Shown here: positions 58,401 to 64,000 of the stretch, in pieces
Layout of the letters: each line of letters begins with the position of its first letter
How positions within the stretch are numbered: position 1 is the stretch's first letter
Origin: Bradysia coprophila
Taxonomy: Eukaryota > Arthropoda > Insecta > Diptera > Sciaridae
Assembly (NCBI RefSeq): GCF_014529535.1
Contig: NW_023503374.1
Coordinates: 5,208,001 to 5,272,000, forward strand
DNA length: 64,000 bases
Reading direction: 5' to 3'
Translations under genes and position numbers: made by a program
The notes under the pieces: model-generated
Database searches by the model: none
What the model was told of the DNA's origin: nothing
What the model saw: the letters and a program-made list of their open reading frames with translations, nothing else

Positions 58401-59605
58401 AGTAAAAATAATACGGATTGCTCAATCAGAAAATTTGTGTTTTTTAAATTTTAATAATTTAATGCTCTTTTGTGTGTTCGTTGTTGTTATGGAGTAAGTC
58501 TTTTAATGCCATTTTTTGGTGCATTTGATACTTAATTTACGTTATCGCAATTTCAAGAGTTATAATCGAGCGGAATCGTTAAATTGATCGTACAAAAATT
58601 AAATAAAATTCGAAAAGTGTTTACTTTTTGATCGTATACGTTTACGTTTACGTAAGGGTCTCCTAAGGTTCTTTTACAGCCCTTCAAGGGACAAATAATT
58701 GAATTTTGCCGTATAAGGAACAACGTGATTTTGAAAAGTGTTTTTCCTAGAAAACTGGAAAATTAAACTTTAGTACTTTGCTTCAAGTGGGGGTTCACTT
58801 TTGTAGAACTAACATGATTTAATTCGAATGATCATCGTAAATCTTACGAGAAGTTTATGCATCGACTGCAACAAGTTGCATAATAGGCGGAATTTGTTTA
58901 CTGATGGAATAAACACTTGTACAGGGAAAGACGTCCAAAATTATCCACAATGTGTAAGCTAGTTTAAAAACACGTCGTGTGCGCAAAACAGCCTCCAACA
59001 TGTTGTGTAATGTCAATGCATGGTTTTGTACTTGTGGAAAATTTTTATTTGTTTAAGTAACACCATCTAAAAATCTGATTGTTCTACACCTATTATGACT
59101 AAAAACATTTTTTATCGTAATTAGACAATATACAGTCACTTGTAGTTATCGTAAGAGAGTATTGTCGGATCATACAAATGGGACAGCATTAAATTTGGTG
59201 ATAAAATTTGAAGTGGCGCCACCATTTTTCTGAGAAGAAGTGTCATCATTGATGAAAAATTTACCTGATCACCACTGACCAGGCTAGCAACAAACTTAAT
59301 GCACATTTTTTTGTGAAGAGATTTTCAATATATTTTACTGATATGACAGGCCCCATTCGTTTGCACACCGTTCTGTTGCGTTTTCAAACGTACATGGACA
59401 GGCCAAGCTAAGGTGGTAGATTTGAATACATTAAAATCCGACCAATGAACGTCAACACATCCTATACTTTCATTGAATCCGACAACTCATTGCAGAACGC
59501 AAAAATCAAAAAATTTATTGTCAGTTTCCAGATTACAAAAACTGTAATTTTAAGTTTGACAGTTCCATGCAAATGTTATGTAAATAACATAGAGGCAGAT
59601 AGTGC
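55479..59605. repeat. Long intergenic region with scattered palindromes
   Basis: At about 55850-55945 GTACCTGTTTTGGACG-TTGATTT pairs with its complement AAATCAACCGTCCCAAACAGG around GTAGGCCGAACGAAGTGAGG. At about 56360-56440 TATACCAACATCGAAA pairs with TTTCAATGTTGGTATA. At 57305-57400 a 60-bp sequence (TTATTCCCTGAGGGTCTG, ATACCTTCAGTGTTTATATA) is present twice in tandem. Near 58495 the motif ATGGA|GTAAGTC could be the donor of a distant 5' exon. No coding gene is recognised. Confidence 0.5.
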
Positions 59606-59824
59606 AGTTGATAAGGACCATTTATACGAGAACGTTTACACTCGTATAAAAGCTGGGCTACCTCTCTAAAAGTTTATTTTTCTCATTGCAAAGCAGGTAA
59701 AATTATCATTAAGGAACCTACTGATAATTTTACCTACTTTACAATGAGAAAAGTTAACTTTTAGAGAGGTAGCCCAGCTTTTATACGAGTGTCAACGTTC
59801 TCGTATAAATGGTCCTTATCAACT
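59606..59824. mobile_element. 219-bp palindromic MITE
   Basis: Arms of roughly 90 bp pair almost perfectly: AGTTGATAAGGACCATTTAT at the left end and its complement at the right end, then CTCGTATAAAAGCTGGGCTA and its complement. The centre is ATTATCATTAAGGAACCTAC. No clear target-site duplication found. Confidence 0.8.
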
Positions 59825-60465
59825 ACTTTAAGACTCAGAGGAATTATGACCCGAAATTCATTGAAAAATTATATCACACACACCACTAACACGGAAACGT
59901 CAGCTTTCCTTCTTTTGACATTATGATGAATCCATATACGTTTGACATTAAGAGTCCCTTTTTGTCTGTACACGAAGATGTCACACACACACACACACAC
60001 ACATTTAAATATCTGATTTTTCATTTGAATTTGTCAGTTTGTTCTATTGAGTAAATAATCACTAATTTTATGAACATAATTAACAATATAGTAAACTGAA
60101 AGGCGAAAATGTTTTCAACCCAAATTATAAGATAAGAATCACTACATTTCTGTTGTATTTGTCACCTTTTTTGACAGAATTTCAGTTTTATTTTTCTTAA
60201 TTAGTCATATAATCTTCACTGGTCACGTCTACGTTGTTTCGCTACAAATCGTTTCTAATGACTGTACAAAATAATGAGCATGTGTATTCCAATGATTGTG
60301 ACAACATCATAATCGCTTTTCTCTTTCACTTCATCCTTTATGCGTGAGAGAGCACTAAAGTTTTGTTAAAAATGCGATTACCTTTACCACTTTACTCAAA
60401 TTTACGAATGCAAATTTCGTTCAAATAAAGTTGGCGAAAAAGGTCTTAAGTGTCCATTCCACTCA
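59825..60465. repeat. Spacer with an (AC)n microsatellite
   Basis: A run of about eleven CA/AC dinucleotides lies at about 59981-60003. The remainder is AT-rich with no gene. Confidence 0.7.
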
Positions 60466-60570
60466 ACAAAAAGTACTCCGTGAGAGAGCCGTGCGAGAGC
60501 AAGCTGTCAAATAAACAAAGAAAAAATTGAAAAAAAATCAATTTTGTCTCTCACACGGAGTACTTTTTTG
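60466..60570. mobile_element. About 105-bp MITE
   Basis: Inverted ends CAAAAAGTACTCCGTGAGAG and CTCTCACACGGAGTACTTTTTTG around an A-rich centre. Small and non-coding; no TSD assigned. Confidence 0.7.
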
Positions 60571-60814
60571 GTAAGAGGAAACTAAGCATTAGTTTTAGTT
60601 AATGGTTATATATATGACACGTTTCCGGTCTGATTGTGTTAGTAGATTGATATATAACGAACCGGTTTCACGAAAAAGAAACGAAGGTTTTTTTATCAAG
60701 AGTGAGACCGAGAGGCATCATACTTTTCCATATTTCCTAAATTTTTACACATTTTACTTAAAAATTTGGAAAAGTTTACGAAAATTCGGGAAAATACCTT
60801 TCCAATGGGTAGGT

Positions 60815-62569
60815 ACTAATCGCACAAAGTGCGAATAGTCATAGAGAGTCTAATCGCACGGCACTTTGTGCAAAAAGTCTTTATTTGACTATTCGCACAA
60901 TGTGCCGTTAGTCTTTATTTCACTATTCGCACTTTTCGAGTAAACTGAAAAGCTTCGTATGATGTAGTTGATGAATGACATAAATCATTAAAATGTAACC
61001 GTTAATGCTTCGTATTATGTTTTAACATAATCACCATCTTCTACAAACATTTTGTAGATTGAGAATCACTCTCTTCTTCAAATACTTTGTAAACGGTAGC
61101 ATGATTCTCTTCTAAAAACACTTTGTAAAAAGAAGCAATCACTTCCCCTACAAACACTTTGTAAAAAGAAGCAATCACTTCCACTACAAACACTTTGTAA
61201 AAAGAAGTAATCACTATCTTCTACAAACACTTTGTAAAAGGAAGCAGCACTCTCTTTTACAAACACCTTTAAAAATGAAGCAGCACTTTCTTCTACAAAC
61301 GCTTTGTAAAAGGAAGCAACACTCTACTCTAGAAACACTTTGTAAAAGATGGCACCACTATCTTCTACAAACACTTTGTAAAAGGAAGCAACATTCTCTT
61401 CTACAAACACTTTGTAAAAGGAAGCAACACTATATACTACAAACATTTTGTAAAAGGAGGCAACACTTTCTTCTACAAACACTTTGTAAAAGGAAGCAGC
61501 ACTCTACTCTACAAACACTTTGTAACAGGAAGCAGCACTCTCCTCTATAAACACTTTGTAAAAGGAAGCAGCACTCTCTTCTACAAACACGTTGTAAAAG
61601 GAAGTAGCACTCTACTCTACTCTAATGGCGACAACACGCCGGAGATACAAAGGCGAATCATGGCGGCAAGCAGGAGCTATTACGGGCCAAGTTTACAAAA
61701 CGCTTATTCGCCCGGTTCTAATCTACGGATGCGAGTCTTGGACGGTGAAGAAAAGCGATGAACAGTTGCTTCTATCGTTCGAGCGTAAGGTCTTCCGTAC
61801 CATTTTTGGAGCAATGCGCGAAGGTGAAAGGTGGCGGCGACGGTACAACTTTGAACTGAAACGTGATTTTGGTGAACCGGATATTGTGGCAGTGGTGAAA
61901 GTCCAACGGTTGAGGTGGGCGGGGCATCTAGCACGCATGGATATGAACAGAGCCCCCTCGATGTTATTCCGAAACGATTCAGAAGGGCGACGAGGAAAAG
62001 GCCGTCCAAAGATGAGATGGATAGATGGCGTCGAATCAGATCTACGGACGCTGGGAATAAGAAGTTGGCGAAGTGTAGCAGGGGACAGGGTTCGCTGGAA
62101 CCGGATTCTCGATCAGGCCAAGGCCCACAAGTGGCTGTAGCGCCGGAGAAGAAGAAGAAGAAGACTCTACTCTACAAACACTTTATGAAAGGAAGCAGCA
62201 CTCTCTTCTACAAACACCTTGGTAAAAGGAAGCAATCACTCTCCTCTACAAACACTTTGTAAAAGGAAGTATTACTGTATTCTTTGCAGTGCTCGTAGAA
62301 GTAAATGATGCTTCCGTTTACAAAATGTATGTAGAAGATGACGATGCTACCTTTTACAATATGTAAAAAACGTAATACGAAACATTAACAGTTAAATTTT
62401 CATGTTTTAAGTCAATGCTGGCTTTATAAATAACAAAATAAAAAACTTTTAAGTCTAGTGAAAAAGTCCGAAAAGACTAATCACATTCTGTGCGAATAGC
62501 GAAAAAAAGACTAATGGCACTTTGTGCGTATAGTTAAATAAAGACTAATCACACTTTGTGCGAATAGCC
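60815..62569. mobile_element. Fold-back-like element with a 36-bp minisatellite core
   Basis: Outer arms consist of several copies of a palindromic motif (CTAATCGCACAAAGTGCGAATAG) at 60815-60940 and, inverted, at 62465-62569. Inner arms are inverted too: GTTAATGCTTCGTATTATG at about 61004 pairs with CGTAATACGAAACATTAAC at about 62370. The core is a tandem array of a 36-bp unit (CAAACACTTTGTAAAAGGAA, GCAGCACTCTCTTCTA), about 16 copies left and three right of an inserted LINE piece. This resembles Drosophila FB elements in style, though sequence relatedness cannot be judged. Open frames in the core come from the 36-bp period. Confidence 0.78.
61625..62163 (+). mobile_element. 5'-truncated RTE-like LINE inserted in the 36-bp array
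   Basis: Flanked by a perfect 11-bp duplication ACTCTACTCTA (61614-61624 and 62164-62174). It encodes the last about 170 residues of an endonuclease/reverse-transcriptase polyprotein: YKTLIRPVLIYGCESW, FERKVFRTIFG, LRWAGHLARM, GKGRPKMRW, a C-terminal segment common in RTE-like and related LINEs, ending at TAG 62138-62140. The 3' UTR is only about 23 bp and ends in (GAA)n, a tail style typical of RTE elements. Far GC-richer than its surroundings, as expected for a foreign insertion. Confidence 0.9.
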
Positions 62570-62629
62570 TTTTCGTTCCAAAAATAGTCATTGTTAATAT
62601 CGATTCTTAATCGGCCAGACAGATGATTT

Positions 62630-63055
62630 GGCGTGGGGTAATTCTGCACACGGTGCTAAATCAACGCATTTTTCAACTACGTAAAAGGTGAACTCGTACA
62701 CAAATTTTCGATACCAAAATTCCTTTCATTAAGTCCATGCGCAGCAGAGTAAAATAAACCAGGCAGGAGCGGTTCATTTTCGAAACGTCAAATAAGGGAC
62801 CTAATACACGGGATGAAAATGAACTTAAATGAGCACTGACATAAATTGAAAAATTTTATTCGCAAAAAATATAAGGCTACTAGATTATTCAGGTCCCTAG
62901 TCAAATCAGCGTTCCTGCCTGGTTAACTTTACTCTGTCGTGGTCCATGACATGGCTAAAAAGAATTTGCAGCAATAAACTCGCGTGTGCGAGTTCTCCTT
63001 TCACGTTGTTTAAAAGTGCATTCTTTCTGCACCGTGTGCCAGATTCCCCGATACC
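62630..63055. mobile_element. Second hAT-like MITE of the GGCGTGGGG family, carrying a nested MITE
   Basis: Ends GGCGTGGGGTAATTC and GATTCCCCGATACC match the copy at 23792-24015. Perfect 8-bp duplication GATGATTT (62622-62629 and 63056-63063). At 62740-62941 another element interrupts it; without that insert and one duplication it would be 217 bp, close to the 224 bp of the first copy. Confidence 0.9.
62740..62941. mobile_element. Nested 202-bp MITE with 7-bp TSD
   Basis: Ends CGCAGCAGAGTAAA and TTTACTCTGTCGTG are imperfect inverted repeats, continued by AACCAGGCAGGAGCG and CGTTCCTGCCTGGTT. Flanked by GTCCATG on both sides (62733-62739 and 62942-62948). The uninterrupted sibling MITE in LRR copy 1 shows the corresponding empty site (GTCGATG). 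Confidence 0.88.
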
Positions 63056-63063
63056 GATGATTT

Positions 63064-63655
63064 GTATGAGTTAAAGAATATGCTGCATCACAGCTGAAAA
63101 ATATTACCTCCAATTTTTAAGCAAATCAATAATAATCCTTACCTATAGTGTTTGAGTACAGGCAACGTACTTCAAGCATGAGTGGTACTCTAAATTGAGC
63201 ACTGAAACGGAACAGTGTATCAAACAAATTTTGGCACTGTAAAAAAATCTGAAAAATAATTCTTTACAAAATATTTGGCAGCTGTCCCTCGAAATACTTT
63301 TGCTTGTTCGTTTGTACTATTAAGAAAATTTAAAGCTCTTTGAAGCAATACTCTCTCTAGCAAACAAACTCTCAGCTTCATGTGTCAAATTCACACCTTA
63401 TTTCTTTGTATTATACAAACACTATTCTACATTTTGACTGACTACGCTGTAATGTAAATTCCAAAGGCTACTTGATTCTTTCACCACTTTAATCAAAGTA
63501 GTTTGGTTGCCTAGATAGGGTATTGCTTGAATCCATAAGCTAGGTCGTTGATTTTAAGACTTCCCAACACTACTGACCCCCGATTGTAAAGCAAATTAAT
63601 TAACGGCAACAATTTTAATTCATTTTTTCCAGCAATTTACCCATGAAACATTACA
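63064..63655. repeat. Spacer with a decayed CAACG-family MITE; 5' side of the THAP gene
   Basis: About 63172-63310 resembles the 25591 element: left CAACGTACTTCAAGCATGAG, middle GAACAGTGTATC and TATTTGGCAGCTGTC, right TTTTGCTTG; the right end is eroded. At 63632 an acceptor (TTTTTTCCAG) precedes the THAP start codon by 24 bp, so this region ends in an intron of the THAP gene's 5' UTR. Confidence 0.55.
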
Positions 63656-64000
63656 ATGTCGTTCTGCAAATATTGTTTCGTGAGGACATGCTCTATCAAC
63701 TCGAAGCGGAACCCCGACAAATACTTCTTCCGCGTACCATACAACAAAGAAATCCGACGTAAATGGTGTGTGTCAGTTGGCCGCGACCCTGACAGCTTAA
63801 GTTATGCTTCAGCTGCATTTTGTTGCTCCGATCATTTTAATGTAAGATTTGTGTGGCTCGTTTGAGCGCTGCTGAATTTTACTAATTGTTTTCTTTTTTC
63901 GTATAGTTTAAAGCAGATCTGAACCGCATAGCAAGCACCAAAACTGCGCCAGTACTTAGATCGGATGTGCTGCCATCGTTGGAACGACATGATAACCAGA
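63656..64000 (+). CDS. THAP-domain protein, first two coding exons (partial)
   Basis: Exons 63656-63841 (donor gtaaga, phase 0) and 63907 to the window end, open throughout. The first exon encodes a near-complete THAP zinc finger (C2CH): Cys4-x2-Cys7, the YFFRVP and KWCVSVGR segments, and Cys57-x2-His60 (CCSDHF); the second exon continues with the usual basic stretch and VLPSLE in place of the AVPTIF box. THAP domains bind DNA and derive from P-element-type transposases; some host genes are domesticated transposases. Whether this is a host regulator or part of a P-like transposon cannot be told without the rest, but a spliced 5' UTR favours a host gene. Confidence 0.85.

Noticed and set aside
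61275-61550. 91-codon plus-strand frame (and a minus-strand one at 61078-61266) with 12-residue repeats
   Set aside because: By-product of the 36-bp minisatellite in the fold-back element.

Overview
The window reads as a gene-poor, AT-rich stretch of an insect genome, most likely dipteran. The evidence is short GT-AG introns (about 60-80 bp), a ZAD-C2H2 zinc-finger gene (a class expanded in flies), IFT20, mitochondrial TEFM and THAP genes with insect-like exon layouts, and a very dense load of small palindromic transposons. A lower dipteran such as a fungus gnat or midge is my inference and is not proven by the sequence.

Layout. 0-2 kb: first coding exon of a KCTD/BACURD-type BTB gene on the minus strand, head to head with a complete three-exon IFT20 gene. 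2.9-7.8 kb: exons for two BTB-like domains followed by an F-box and leucine-rich repeats. The splice phases let all five exons be one gene (about 779 residues) whose central intron was enlarged by a 2.07-kb inverted-repeat element. 8.9-21.1 kb: a huge 69-bp tandem repeat (about 165-170 copies) broken by one 511-bp palindromic element. 23.4-45.9 kb: three tandem paralogues of a single-pass LRR membrane protein. Copies 1 and 3 are intact. Copy 2 is a pseudogene with a lost start codon, a TTAA-type MITE in its main exon, a 4-bp frameshift, and a tail exon pushed about 5 kb away by a nested repeat block that holds a truncated LINE. 49.2-55.5 kb: a conventional gene cluster with a ZAD zinc-finger gene (minus), a prolyl-4-hydroxylase-like 2OG-Fe(II) oxygenase (plus) and TEFM (minus, 3' ends convergent). 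55.5-63.6 kb: intergenic DNA with several MITEs, a fold-back element built on a 36-bp minisatellite and hit by an RTE-like LINE, and a MITE-in-MITE nest. 63.6-64 kb: start of a THAP-domain gene that runs off the window.

How it fits together. The housekeeping genes (IFT20: ciliary transport; TEFM: mitochondrial transcription elongation) are unrelated to the accessory part. The most original content is the BTB-BTB-F-box-LRR gene model, the LRR receptor family with a hidden third exon encoding a tyrosine and proline motif tail, and the well-preserved insertion record (TSDs, nested order, empty sites visible in paralogues). All exon models come from reading splice sites, phases and paralogue alignment by eye; no database search was possible.
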